Part shown: positions 17,951 to 28,910 of the stretch, piece after piece
Position numbering within the stretch: the stretch's first letter is position 1
Layout: each line of letters begins with the position of its first letter
NCBI RefSeq assembly: GCF_007176755.1
Contig: NZ_BJTV01000012.1
Location: 1 to 64,000 of the forward strand
Source of the DNA: Streptomyces sp. 1-11
GTDB lineage: Bacteria > Actinomycetota > Actinomycetes > Streptomycetales > Streptomycetaceae
Direction: 5' to 3'
DNA length: 64,000 bases
The notes under the pieces: model-generated
The model's input: the letters and a program-made list of their open reading frames with translations, nothing else
What the model was told of the DNA's origin: nothing
Databases searched by the model: none
Program-made: the position numbers and the translations under genes

Positions 17951-19216
17951 ATGACCGCGGTGGACACACGGATCGACCGGCGCTGGGAGCAGTTGCACAC
18001 CTGGGGGCCCTACGGCCTGCTCGGCATCGGCCTCGTCCTCGCGGCCGCCTCCGCCGACCCGCACGCCAGCCGGTCCACGTGGTACACCGCGTGGGCGCTG
18101 GTCGGCGCCGCGGTCGTGCTCCAGCTCTGGTGGCACGCCGCCCGCCCGCGCCGGCCCGGCGGCTGCCGGACGCCGTCCCCGGCCGGGACCGCCTACTACG
18201 GTGTCCGCTGGGCCCTGGCCTTCGCCCTGACCTGGCTCAACCCGTTCTTCGCGTTCTACGCCGCGGCCGGTTACATGGACGCCGACGACACCCTGCCGCG
18301 CAGGTGGCAGCGTGCCGGGCTGTTCGCGAGCGCCGTCACCGTGGCCGGCGCGCAGGCCGGCGGGCTGCCCTTCGGCGGCGCGGTCCAGTGGATCCTCTTC
18401 GCCGGCCTGCTGGTGGCCAACTCCGGCCTGCAGATGGTGGTCGCCCACCTCACCGAGCAGGAGGCGGAGCGCACCCGCGAACGCACCGAGACCATCGCCG
18501 AACTCGAGCGGACCAACGCCGCCCTGCAGCAGGCACTCGACGAGAACGCCGCGCTGCACGCCCAGCTCCTGGTGCAGGCGCGGGAGGCCGGCGTCGCCGA
18601 CGAGCGGCGCCGTCTCGCCGCCGAGATCCACGACACCATCGCCCAGGGCCTGACCGGCATCATCGCCCAGCTCCAGGTCGTCGCCGGCGCCCCCGACCTG
18701 GTCGTGGCCCGCACCCACCTGGAGCGCGCCTCCGCTCTCGCCCGGCACAGCCTCGGCGAGGCCCGCCGCTCGGTGCACAACCTCGCCCCCGTCGCCCTCG
18801 CCGACGACGGACTGCCCGGCGCGCTGCGCAAGACGGTCGCCGAGTGGCGTGAACGCGTCGGGGTGCGCGCCGACTTCACGGTCACCGGCACCGCGGAGCC
18901 GCTGCACGACGAGGTCTCCGCCACCCTGCTGCGCATCGCCCAGGAGGCCCTGTCGAACACCGCCCGGCACGCCGGGGCCGCCCGCGTCGGCGTCACCCTG
19001 TCCTTCATGGGCGACGAGGTCGTCCTCGACATCCGCGACGACGGCCGCGGCTTCGACCCGCTCGCCGCCCCCGCGCGCACCCGCTCCGGCGGGTTCGGCC
19101 TGCCCGGGATGCGCGCCCGCGCCGAACGCATCGCGGGCTCCGTCGCCCTCGAGTCCGAACCGGGCCACGGCACCGCGGTGTCGGCTCGCGTACCGTTGGT
19201 GCGCCATGACCGATGA
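17951..19216 (+). CDS. Sensor histidine kinase, NarL/DesK type
   Basis: A 421-residue membrane kinase. Roughly five hydrophobic segments occupy the first 165 residues. A coiled-coil of about 45 residues (rich in TERT, ELERTNAAL) leads into the HisKA_3 dimerisation helix RRRLAAEIHDTIAQG with the phosphorylated histidine at 227. The ATPase domain has N-box EALSNTARHAG and G-box DDGRGFDP. ATG 17951 is taken as start, but GTG 17918 with AGGA seven bases upstream has the better ribosome site and would add 11 residues. It overlaps the response regulator by 11 bp and lies 42 bp after the ABC-2 permease, which suggests the pair senses or controls that exporter. Confidence 0.9.
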   Translation: MTAVDTRIDRRWEQLHTWGPYGLLGIGLVLAAASADPHASRSTWYTAWALVGAAVVLQLWWHAARPRRPGGCRTPSPAGTAYYGVRWALAFALTWLNPFFAFYAAAGYMDADDTLPRRWQRAGLFASAVTVAGAQAGGLPFGGAVQWILFAGLLVANSGLQMVVAHLTEQEAERTRERTETIAELERTNAALQQALDENAALHAQLLVQAREAGVADERRRLAAEIHDTIAQGLTGIIAQLQVVAGAPDLVVARTHLERASALARHSLGEARRSVHNLAPVALADDGLPGALRKTVAEWRERVGVRADFTVTGTAEPLHDEVSATLLRIAQEALSNTARHAGAARVGVTLSFMGDEVVLDIRDDGRGFDPLAAPARTRSGGFGLPGMRARAERIAGSVALESEPGHGTAVSARVPLVRHDR

Positions 19217-19856
19217 GCCCGTCATCACGCTGCTGATCGTCGACGACCACCCGGTCGTACGGGACGGTCTGCGCGGCATGTTCGAGTCCGCGCCCGGCTT
19301 CACCGTGCTCGGCGAGGCGGCCGACGGCGTCGAGGCGGTCGCCAGGGCGGCGTCGCTCGACCCGGACGTGATCCTGATGGACCTGCGGATGCCCGGCGGG
19401 GGAGGGGTGGACGCCATCCGCACGCTCACCCGCGGCGGCGCCCGCGCCAGGGTGCTCGTGCTGACGACGTACGACACCGACTCCGACACCCTGCCCGCGA
19501 TCGAGGCCGGCGCGACCGGCTACCTCCTCAAGGACGCCCCGCGCGAGGAGCTGTTCACCGCCGTGCGCGCCGCCGCCCGGGGCCGGAGCGTCCTCTCCCC
19601 GGCCGTTGCCTCCCGGCTGGTCTCAGCGGTCCGCGCACCCGGCGGCGAGCCGCTGTCCGCCCGCGAGCGCGAGGTGCTGGGCCTGGTCGCGCGGGGCACG
19701 CCGAACCGCGAGATCGCCCGCGAACTGTTCATCAGCGAGGCCACCGTGAAGACCCACCTCACCCATCTGTACGCCAAGCTGGGCGTCAACGACCGCGCGG
19801 CCGCGGTGGCGGCGGCCTACGACCGCGGCATCCTCGGCCGCCCGGCCGGGTCGTAG
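19206..19856 (+). CDS. NarL/FixJ-type response regulator
   Basis: A 216-residue DNA-binding regulator. The receiver domain holds the acidic pair DD near residue 12, phospho-acceptor Asp59 in VILMDLRMPG, Thr in VLTTYD and Lys in YLLKDAP. A LuxR-type HTH spans the last 65 residues (LSAREREVLGLVARG, ISEATVKTHLTHLYAKL). ATG 19206 lies inside the kinase gene, 11 bp before its stop, so translation is coupled. It is the cognate partner of the kinase. Confidence 0.93.
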   Translation: MTDEPVITLLIVDDHPVVRDGLRGMFESAPGFTVLGEAADGVEAVARAASLDPDVILMDLRMPGGGGVDAIRTLTRGGARARVLVLTTYDTDSDTLPAIEAGATGYLLKDAPREELFTAVRAAARGRSVLSPAVASRLVSAVRAPGGEPLSAREREVLGLVARGTPNREIARELFISEATVKTHLTHLYAKLGVNDRAAAVAAAYDRGILGRPAGS

Positions 19857-19908
19857 GGGCCGGGCGAACGGCCCCGGCACGGGCCGCACCCGCCACGGCG
19901 CCGGGGCC
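19856..19908. terminator. Terminator structures between response regulator and glgX
   Basis: Two overlapping stems lie between these convergent genes: GGGGCCG/CGGCCCC (19856-19862 with 19869-19875) and a perfect 9-bp GGCCCCGGC/GCCGGGGCC (19870-19878 with 19900-19908). They are mutually exclusive and could serve opposite strands. Confidence 0.6.
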
Positions 19909-19928
19909 GGACCGGGCGTCGCCCGCGC

Positions 19929-22175
<2,247 letters not shown>

Positions 22176-22417
22176 CAGTCGGCCCCTCCTTCAGCGGCTC
22201 GCCCGCGGGGCGCGGCGCCGTGCCGAACGGGCGGGCGCGCGCGCAGGCGCACGCCCGTCCGCCCGGTCCGGTCGCGCCCCGGCGGCTCCGACGCGGGCTC
22301 GGGGAGCCTCCCCCCGCGGGAGGAAGGCTCCCCTTCGTGTCGTCCTCCCCACTGTTCTGCCCAGCCCGGGCGTCGCACTCACGTTTCCCCGGGGCGTGCC
22401 CGCTCGTTGAGTTCCAT

Positions 22418-23644
22418 GTGAGTCATGCACAAGGACGCGCACGGCGCGCGGGGGCCGCGCTGGCCGCCGTACTGACATGGGTGGGACTGCTGGCCGGCTG
22501 CACCGCGGGCGGCTCCGGCGGTCTGGGTATCGACCGGGTGCTGGGCGGACCGCCGCCGGCCCCGAAGGACAGCATCCGGGTCACCCCGGAGGACGGCAGC
22601 ACCGCCGTCCGGCCCGCGGAGCGGCTACGGGTAGGGGTGCCCGACGGCCACCTGGAGAAGGTGAGCGTCGTGAGGTCGCAGGACGCGCAGGACGCCCCGG
22701 TCCCGGGGCACCTGTCCGCCGACGGACGGAGCTGGGAACCGGACGGCGGACGACTGGCGCTGGCCGCCAAGTACACCGTCGACGCGGTCGCCCTCGACTC
22801 CCGGGGCCGCCGCTCGGCCCGGCACACCACGTTCACGACGTACGTGCCGGCGGAGCGGTTCATCGGCTACGTCACGCCGGAGAACCGGGCCACCGTCGGC
22901 ACCGGGATGATCGTCTCCCTGTCCTTCAACCGGGAGATCACCGACCGCGCCGCCGTCGAGCGCGCGGTGCGCGTGCGAGCGAGCCCGCCGGTGGAGATCC
23001 GCGCCCACTGGTTCGGCAAGGACCGCCTCGACTTCCGCCCCGAGCGCTACTGGAAGCCCGGCACCGAGGTCACCGTCGACCTCGGCCTCAGGGACGTGGA
23101 GGGCGCGCCCGGGGTCTACGGCCTGCAGGACAAGACGTTCGCCTTCACCGTCGGCCGCGGCCAGGTCTCCCGGGTGGACGCAACCCGGCACATGATGGAG
23201 GTGCGGCGCGACGGGCGGCTGCTGGCCACCGTGCCGATCACCGCGGGCGCCCCGAAGACCACCACCTACAACGGGAAGATGGTGGTGATGGAGATGCTCG
23301 AGGTCACCCGCATGAACAGCCGGACGGTCGGCTTCGGCGGCGAGTACGACATCCCCGACGTCCCGCACGCCATGCGGCTCACCGACTCCGGCACCTTCCT
23401 GCACGGCAACTACTGGTCGCCGGAGGCCCCGGGGAACGTGAACGTCAGCCACGGCTGCGTCGGGCTCCGTGACGTCAAGGGCGGCGGCTCGGACACGCCC
23501 GCGGGTTGGTTCTTCGACCGCAGCCTCGTCGGTGACGTCGTCGAGGTCGTCAACAGCAAGGACAAAACGGTCTCTCCCGACAACGGGCTCGGCGGGTGGA
23601 ACATGGCATGGAAGCAGTGGAAAGCGGGCAGTGCCGTCAAGTAA
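22418..23644 (+). CDS. L,D-transpeptidase lipoprotein (YkuD family)
   Basis: Cell-wall enzyme expected to form 3-3 crosslinks in peptidoglycan. It has 408 residues from GTG 22418. A type II signal peptide ends in the lipobox LLAGC with the lipidated Cys at residue 28. Two Ig-like domains follow (about 50-250), as in mycobacterial LdtMt2, then the YkuD catalytic domain with HGNYW and the active-site motif SHGCVGLRD. The frame is open further upstream into glgX, but only this start places the signal peptide properly. It is the first of two tandem paralogues. The 242-bp gap before it has no gene. Confidence 0.92.
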   Translation: MSHAQGRARRAGAALAAVLTWVGLLAGCTAGGSGGLGIDRVLGGPPPAPKDSIRVTPEDGSTAVRPAERLRVGVPDGHLEKVSVVRSQDAQDAPVPGHLSADGRSWEPDGGRLALAAKYTVDAVALDSRGRRSARHTTFTTYVPAERFIGYVTPENRATVGTGMIVSLSFNREITDRAAVERAVRVRASPPVEIRAHWFGKDRLDFRPERYWKPGTEVTVDLGLRDVEGAPGVYGLQDKTFAFTVGRGQVSRVDATRHMMEVRRDGRLLATVPITAGAPKTTTYNGKMVVMEMLEVTRMNSRTVGFGGEYDIPDVPHAMRLTDSGTFLHGNYWSPEAPGNVNVSHGCVGLRDVKGGGSDTPAGWFFDRSLVGDVVEVVNSKDKTVSPDNGLGGWNMAWKQWKAGSAVK

Positions 23645-23800
23645 GGCCGAAGGAAGGCCTGTTCGGGCCCAGTGGGCCGTTGAAGTTGCGACGGAACGGT
23701 GACATTCCCCCGGGCCCTCCGCTCCTGACCCTGCGGTTAACATGCGCACACCGAATGCGGTGGGGAGCGGGCCGGACCTGGTCCGGCGAGGGGAGAACAA

Positions 23801-25045
23801 GTGAACGTGCGGCCGATATCGGGGGCGTCGGTGGGGGGCCGAAAGTCCGGCCGTAAGGGGCTGGTGCTGATATCCGGCGCTCTGCTCGTGGCCGTCACCG
23901 CGTGCGGCGGTGGCGGTGGCCAGGAGTCCGGACCCGGTTCCGGGAACGGGAAGAACGCGGACTCCGGCGCGCGGCAGAGCGAGCAGTCCACGGCGGCCGT
24001 CAGCATCTCGCCGAAGTCCGGGGCGACGGGCGTCGACACCAGCGGCGCGCTGAAGGTGAGCGTCAGCAAGGGCAAGCTGACCGAGGTCACCGTCAAGAAC
24101 GCCAAGGGTGCGAAGATCGACGGCGCGGTCACCGGCGACGGCGCCGCCTGGAAGCCGTCGACCCACCTGGCCGCCGGCACCAAGTACAGCGTGCACGCGG
24201 TCGCGAAGGACTCCGAGGGCCGCGAGGCCGCCGAGGACTCCAGCTTCACCACGCTCACCCCGCGGAACACCTTCGTCGGCTACTTCACCCCCGAGGACGG
24301 TTCGACCGTCGGAGTGGGCATGCCGTTCTCCGTCCGCTTCACCCGGGGCATCACCAACCCGGCGGACGTCGAGAAGGCCATCAGCATCAGGACCGAGCCG
24401 GCCGTCGACGTCGAGGGCCACTGGTTCGGCAACGACCGCCTGGACTTCCGCCCGGAGAAGTACTGGAAGGAAGGCACCAAGGTCACCGTCGACCTCAACC
24501 TCGACGGCGTCGAGGGCCGCGACGGCGTCTACGGCAAGCAGCGCAAGACCGTGAAGTTCACCATCGGCCGCTACCAGGTCTCGATCGTGGACGCCAAGAA
24601 GCACACGATGAAGGTCACCCAGAACGGCAAGGTCATCAAGACCATCCCGGTCACCACCGGCAAGCCCGGCTACGACACCTGGAACGGCCAGATGGTCATG
24701 AGCGAGAAGCTCACCGTGACCCGGATGAACGGCGAGACCGTGGGCTACGGCGGCGAGTACGACATCAAGGACGTCCCGCACGCCATCCGCCTGACCAACT
24801 CCGGCACCTTCATCCACGGCAACTACTGGGGCGGCGGGGCGTTCGGCAACTACAACGCCAGCCACGGCTGCGTCGGCCTGCGCGACGTGCGCGGCGGTTA
24901 CGACAAGGGCGTGCCGGCGGCCTGGTTCTTCAACCACTCCCTCATCGGCGACGTGGTCGTCGTGAAGCGTTCCCACGACCGGACGGTGGCCCCGGACAAC
25001 GGGCTCAACGGCTGGAACATGTCGTGGGAGGAGTGGAAGAAGTGA
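23801..25045 (+). CDS. L,D-transpeptidase lipoprotein (YkuD family), second copy
   Basis: A 414-residue paralogue of the preceding gene. GTG 23801 follows GAGGGGAG. The lipobox is AVTAC with the lipidated Cys near residue 35, then a Gly/Ser/Asn linker, two Ig-like domains and the YkuD domain (IHGNYW, then SHGCVGLRD). The C-terminus NGLNGWNMSWEEW matches the first copy. Compared with that copy it is richer in Lys and less basic in Arg, so the two have diverged. A 156-bp gap separates them, so it may have its own promoter; GTTAAC at 23737-23742 could be part of it. Confidence 0.93.
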   Translation: MNVRPISGASVGGRKSGRKGLVLISGALLVAVTACGGGGGQESGPGSGNGKNADSGARQSEQSTAAVSISPKSGATGVDTSGALKVSVSKGKLTEVTVKNAKGAKIDGAVTGDGAAWKPSTHLAAGTKYSVHAVAKDSEGREAAEDSSFTTLTPRNTFVGYFTPEDGSTVGVGMPFSVRFTRGITNPADVEKAISIRTEPAVDVEGHWFGNDRLDFRPEKYWKEGTKVTVDLNLDGVEGRDGVYGKQRKTVKFTIGRYQVSIVDAKKHTMKVTQNGKVIKTIPVTTGKPGYDTWNGQMVMSEKLTVTRMNGETVGYGGEYDIKDVPHAIRLTNSGTFIHGNYWGGGAFGNYNASHGCVGLRDVRGGYDKGVPAAWFFNHSLIGDVVVVKRSHDRTVAPDNGLNGWNMSWEEWKK

Positions 25046-25093
25046 GCTGCGGCTCTCCGCCGCGGTGAGAGCGGGTTCACCGGTCCGCTTGCC

Positions 25094-25135
25094 GGGTGCG
25101 GGTGCGGGTGCGGGTGCGGGTGCGGGTGCGGGTGT
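25094..25135 (+). repeat. Seven GGGTGC hexanucleotide repeats
   Basis: Six perfect GGGTGC units in a row (25094-25129), then one GGGTGT. They lie 49 bp past the second L,D-transpeptidase stop codon, outside any gene. Perfect short-period repeats of this type are prone to slippage. Confidence 0.95.
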
Positions 25136-25140
25136 GCCGT

Positions 25141-25176
25141 GGCTGGTCGCGCGGTTCCCCGCGCCCCTTCGGGGCG
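25141..25176 (+). terminator. Streptomyces intergenic hairpin element
   Basis: CGCGG/CCGCG followed by CGCCCC-TTC-GGGGCG (25162-25176) makes a compact double hairpin. The surrounding string, TGGTCGCGCGGTTCCCCGCG, resembles an element I recall recurring between genes in many Streptomyces genomes. It probably ends the L,D-transpeptidase transcript. Confidence 0.6.
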
Positions 25177-25231
25177 TCTGTGACGGACGGCACCGCATCC
25201 ACCCCCGTTAGTCCCCGTTAACCTGCTCCGC

Positions 25232-25999
25232 ATGACCGTGAATCTCGAAGTCGCCGAAGGTGTCGGAACCCTCCGCCTGGACCGGCCGCCGATGAACGCG
25301 CTGGACGTGGCCACGCAGGACCGGCTGAAGGAGCTCGCCGAGGAGGCCACGCGCCGCGAGGACGTTCGCGCCGTGGTGATCTACGGCGGCGAGCGGGTGT
25401 TCGCGGCGGGCGCGGACATCAAGGAGATGCAGGCCATGGACCACACCGCGATGGTCCTGCGCGCCCGCGCCCTGCAGGACTCCTTCACCGCCGTGGCCCG
25501 CATCCCCAAGCCCGTCGTCGCGGCCATCACCGGCTACGCGCTCGGCGGCGGCTGTGAGCTGGCCCTGTGCGCCGACTACCGCATCGCCGCGGACAACGCC
25601 AAGCTGGGCCAGCCGGAGATCCTGCTCGGCCTGATCCCGGGCGCGGGCGGCACCCAGCGCCTGCCCCGGCTGGTCGGCCCCTCCAAGGCGAAGGACCTCA
25701 TCTTCACCGGCCGTCAGGTGAAGGCCGACGAGGCGCTCGCCATCGGCCTGGTGGACCGGGTCGTCCCGGCCGCCGAGGTGTACGAGCAGGCGCACGCGTG
25801 GGCGGCCAGGCTGGCGCAGGGGCCGGCGATCGCGCTGCGCGCGGCCAAGGAAGCCGTCGACACCGGTCTTGAGACCGACATCGACACCGGGCTCGCCGTC
25901 GAACGCAACTGGTTCGCGGGCCTGTTCGCCACCGAGGACCGCGAGCGCGGCATGCGCAGCTTCGTCGAGGAGGGCCCGGGCAAGGCCAAGTTCCTGTGA
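25232..25999 (+). CDS. Enoyl-CoA hydratase/isomerase family protein
   Basis: Crotonase-fold enzyme, 255 residues, probably hydrating 2-enoyl-CoA in fatty-acid or amino-acid breakdown. The oxyanion-hole segments AAGADIKEM (about 62-70) and GYALGGGCELAL are present. Both catalytic glutamates of true hydratases are kept: Glu109 in GGGCELAL and Glu129 in QPEILLG, 20 residues apart as in rat crotonase. IPGAGGTQRLPRLVG follows. ATG 25232 has no ribosome site, and GTTAAC lies about 15 bp upstream, so the mRNA could be leaderless. It stands alone, so the pathway is not shown by context. Confidence 0.93.
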   Translation: MTVNLEVAEGVGTLRLDRPPMNALDVATQDRLKELAEEATRREDVRAVVIYGGERVFAAGADIKEMQAMDHTAMVLRARALQDSFTAVARIPKPVVAAITGYALGGGCELALCADYRIAADNAKLGQPEILLGLIPGAGGTQRLPRLVGPSKAKDLIFTGRQVKADEALAIGLVDRVVPAAEVYEQAHAWAARLAQGPAIALRAAKEAVDTGLETDIDTGLAVERNWFAGLFATEDRERGMRSFVEEGPGKAKFL

Positions 26000-26285
26000 G
26001 CCGGCGAGTGTGAACTGACCGACAAGCGCTTGCAATTGACGCGCCGTCTGATTCCGGTCCCTCGACGGGGCGGTCTGTGGGAGCCTTGACCCCACCTTGA
26101 GCCTGCCTCGTCGAGGGAGTTGACGATTGCCCGGAAGTGAGTCGTCCGCGCAGGTCGGCCGGGGTGCCGGTGATCCTGAGATGCCTTCGGCATATGCCGG
26201 AGGGCCGGAGCGGTGCGGGAGTGCGTCGGGGGCGTATTCCCCGGGAACGCCCACGGGGACGGCTCCGGGCGGCCATCATGGGGGC

Positions 26286-26801
26286 ATGGCGGGGCTGGAG
26301 GGCATCGGACAGCCGCGGGGACACAGCCGTGCGACCGCGGCGCGCTGGTCGCCCGCGGTGGAGGACGAACGGGCGCTCAAGGCGCTCGAGCTGTTCGGCA
26401 ATCCCACGGAGGCGGAGGTGCCGCTGCCGTCCCGCCCGGAGTCCGCGGCCACCGCGCGCCGGCTGGCCCAGGTCGTCGTCCTGCGCCACTGGGGACTCAG
26501 CCCCAGGATGACCGAGGACGCCGTCCTGCTCGTCTCCGAACTCGTGGGCAACGCCGTACGGCACACCGGGGCACGGGTGTTCGGCCTGCGGATGCGCCGG
26601 CGGCGCGGCTGGATCCGGGTGGAGGTCCGCGATCCCTCGCGCGGGCTGCCTTGTCTGATGCCGGTTCAGGAGATGGACGTCAGCGGTCGCGGCCTGTTCC
26701 TGGTGGACAAACTGGCCGACCGCTGGGGTGTGGACCTGCTGCCGCGCGGCAAGACCACCTGGTTCGAGATGCGCGTCGCCGAGCGCGAGACCGCCCGCTG
26801 A
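26286..26801 (+). CDS. RsbW-like ATP-binding protein (HATPase_c fold)
   Basis: A 171-residue protein of the anti-sigma/SpoIIAB-like ATPase group very common in Streptomyces. The N-box is ELVGNAVRHTG near residue 85, the G1 region VEVRDPSRGLP near 115 and the G2 box GRGLFLVDKLADRWG near 135. There is no histidine phospho-acceptor domain, so it is not a kinase for a response regulator; such proteins usually bind a sigma factor or anti-sigma antagonist. ATG 26286 is chosen because conservation I recall begins there. TTG 26127, seven bases after GAGGGAG, is in frame and would add 53 low-complexity residues. The 286-bp gap before it (26000-26285) shows no other gene. Confidence 0.8.
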   Translation: MAGLEGIGQPRGHSRATAARWSPAVEDERALKALELFGNPTEAEVPLPSRPESAATARRLAQVVVLRHWGLSPRMTEDAVLLVSELVGNAVRHTGARVFGLRMRRRRGWIRVEVRDPSRGLPCLMPVQEMDVSGRGLFLVDKLADRWGVDLLPRGKTTWFEMRVAERETAR

Positions 26802-26915
26802 GACCACCGCCCGCTCGCTGAGACCACCGCCGCCCCGGCGGGCGCCAACTCGGAGCGACCCGACATCCTCCTCCGATCGGGCCAATCGGGCGTTTTCTTA
26901 CCCTTCCCCCCTTAA

Positions 26916-27716
26916 ATGGTGCGGGTGACCACGACCAACCGTCGCGAGATGCTGCGTGCGAGCGCCGGGCTCGTCGCCGGGGGCGCGCTCGCCGCCGGTT
27001 GCGCAGGCACCCCGGCCGGACCGAGCGAGACCGCCTCGGCCGACCCGCCCGCCCGCGTGCCCGGCCACCACGCGGCCACCACCCGGACCGCCCCCGCCCC
27101 CCGCTCCTATCCCGGACAGCCCGCCCAGATCACCCACGGCCCGCGCGGCCGCCCCCGGGTCGCCCTCACCTTCCACGGGCAGGGCGACCCCCAACTCGCC
27201 ACCTCCCTGCTCACCGCGGCCGAACAGCGCGGCGCCCGGCTGACCGTGCTGGCCGTCGGCACCTGGCTGGACCAGCACCCGGACCTGGCCCGGCGCATCC
27301 TCGACGGCGGCCACGACCTGGGCAACCACACCCAGCGGCACGTCAGCGTCAACGCCATGTCACCGGCCGACGCCCGCAAGGAGATCACCGACTGCGCCGA
27401 CCGGCTGAAGCGGCTCACCGGATCCATCGGCACCTGGTTCCGGCCCTCCCGTTCCCCGACCGCCTCCGCGCAGGTCGCCGCACTGGCACGCGCCGCGGGC
27501 TATCCGCACGTGCTGTCCTACGACGTCGACTCGCTCGACTACACCCGGCCCGGCGCCGACGCCATCACCCGCAAGGTCGCGGCCGAGGTGCGCGCCGGCT
27601 CGGTGGTGAGCCTGCACTTCGGCTACCCGGACACGGTCGCCGCCCTCCCCGCCGTACTCCACGAACTCGACCGCCGCGGACTGCGCGCGGTCACCACCAC
27701 GGAGCTGCTGAGCTGA
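26916..27716 (+). CDS. Polysaccharide deacetylase-like (NodB) lipoprotein lacking catalytic aspartates
   Basis: A 266-residue exported protein. The N-terminus NRREMLRASAG followed by LAAGC looks like a Tat signal with a lipobox (Cys near 29). The CE4/NodB fold is recognisable: motif 2 GNHTQRH, motif 4 DVDSLDYTRPGADAI and motif 5 SVVSLHFGY. Motif 1, normally TFDDGPDP, reads TFHGQGDP (His at about residue 87), so the catalytic base and metal-binding Asp are both lost. Motif 3 (RPPY) reads RPSRSP. It may bind rather than deacetylate glycans. The stop overlaps the next gene's ATG by one base (TGATG). Confidence 0.85.
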   Translation: MVRVTTTNRREMLRASAGLVAGGALAAGCAGTPAGPSETASADPPARVPGHHAATTRTAPAPRSYPGQPAQITHGPRGRPRVALTFHGQGDPQLATSLLTAAEQRGARLTVLAVGTWLDQHPDLARRILDGGHDLGNHTQRHVSVNAMSPADARKEITDCADRLKRLTGSIGTWFRPSRSPTASAQVAALARAAGYPHVLSYDVDSLDYTRPGADAITRKVAAEVRAGSVVSLHFGYPDTVAALPAVLHELDRRGLRAVTTTELLS

Positions 27717-28900
27717 TGCGAACCACGAACGCCGCCCGCCTCCTGGCCGCCGGAGCCGCCCTCACCGCCCTGACCCTGCTGTCCGGCTGCGGCAGCTCCC
27801 AGAAGCACGAGAACGAGGCCATCGGCAGCAAGGCCCCGGTACCGCCGCAGGTGCGAAAGCCCCAGGTGGACGTGTTGCCGGGGATGCCGCCTGTGGAGGA
27901 CCCCACCGACATCTACGCCGCCGACCGCCCGGGCAAGCTCTCCCCGGTGGTCGCGGACTTCCCCTCCCGGATCTACGTCCCCAACACCAACTCCGACACC
28001 GTCACGGTCATCGACCCGAAGACGTACAAGATCATCGAGACCATCCGGGTGGGCCGCCAGCCGCAGCACGTCGTGCCCTCCTGGGACCTGAAGACGCTGT
28101 GGGTCAACAACGACCTCGGCAACTCCCTGACCCCCATCGACCCGCGCACCGGCAAGGCGGGCGAGCCGGTCGACGTGCACGACCCGTACAACCTGTACTT
28201 CACGCCCGACGGCAAGTACGCGATCGTCATGGCCTCGAAGGACCGCCGGCTGGTCTTCCGCGACGCGCACACCATGAAGGTGGTCAAGTCCGTCCCGGTC
28301 GCCTGCGCCGGCGTCAACCACGCCGACTTCTCCATCGACGGCCGCTACTTCATCGTCTCCTGCGAGTTCAGCGGCGAACTGCTCAAGGTCGACACCGCGA
28401 AGATGGAGGTCATCGGCAAGCAGAAGCTGTCCGTGCAGGGCGCCATGCCGCAGGACGTGAAGGTCTCGCCCGACGGCAAGCGGTTCTACATCGCCGACAT
28501 GGTGGCCAACGGCATGTGGGTCCTTGACGGCGACACCTTCGGCAAGCCGGAGTTCCTCGCCACCGGCAAGGGCGCGCACGGCCTGTACGTCAGCCGCGAC
28601 TCGCGCGAGATGTACGTCTCCAACCGCGGCGAGGGCTCCATCTCCGTCTTCGACTTCACCCGGAACCGGCTCACCAAGAAGTGGCACCTGCCCGGCGGCG
28701 GCAGCCCCGACATGGGCGGGGTGTCGGCCGACGGCAAGGTGCTGTGGCTCTCCGGCCGCTACAACGCCGAGGTGTACGCCATCGACACCCGCACCGGCGG
28801 CGAACTGGCCCGCATCAAGGTCGGCAGCGGCCCGCACGGACTGGCCGTCTACCCCCAGCCGGGCCGCTACTCCCTGGGCCACACCGGCGTCTTCCGCTGA
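27716..28900 (+). CDS. YVTN-type beta-propeller lipoprotein
   Basis: A 394-residue exported lipoprotein: signal peptide with lipobox LLSGC (Cys near 24), a linker of about 60 residues, then seven-bladed-propeller repeats such as SRIYVPNTNSDTVTVID, YAIVMASKDRRLVF, RFYIADMVANGMWVLD, EMYVSNRGEGSISVFD and LWLSGRYNAEVYAID. Proteins of this type bind partners or ligands on the outer face of the membrane. It starts on the stop codon of the NodB-like gene, so the two are translated together and probably act together at the cell envelope. Confidence 0.88.
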   Translation: MRTTNAARLLAAGAALTALTLLSGCGSSQKHENEAIGSKAPVPPQVRKPQVDVLPGMPPVEDPTDIYAADRPGKLSPVVADFPSRIYVPNTNSDTVTVIDPKTYKIIETIRVGRQPQHVVPSWDLKTLWVNNDLGNSLTPIDPRTGKAGEPVDVHDPYNLYFTPDGKYAIVMASKDRRLVFRDAHTMKVVKSVPVACAGVNHADFSIDGRYFIVSCEFSGELLKVDTAKMEVIGKQKLSVQGAMPQDVKVSPDGKRFYIADMVANGMWVLDGDTFGKPEFLATGKGAHGLYVSRDSREMYVSNRGEGSISVFDFTRNRLTKKWHLPGGGSPDMGGVSADGKVLWLSGRYNAEVYAIDTRTGGELARIKVGSGPHGLAVYPQPGRYSLGHTGVFR

Positions 28901-28910
28901 GCCGGAGCCC

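Noticed and set aside
16136..19489. A 1117-codon minus-strand frame
   Set aside because: It covers the ABC-2 exporter and two-component genes, which have clear motifs on the plus strand; the frame has none.
25094..25135. CRISPR-like array
   Set aside because: The 6-bp units are contiguous with no spacers and there are no cas genes; it is a simple repeat.
26127..26285. Longer form of the RsbW-like ATPase from TTG 26127
   Set aside because: The ribosome site is good but the extra 53 residues are low-complexity and the conserved part starts at 26286; noted as an alternative only.
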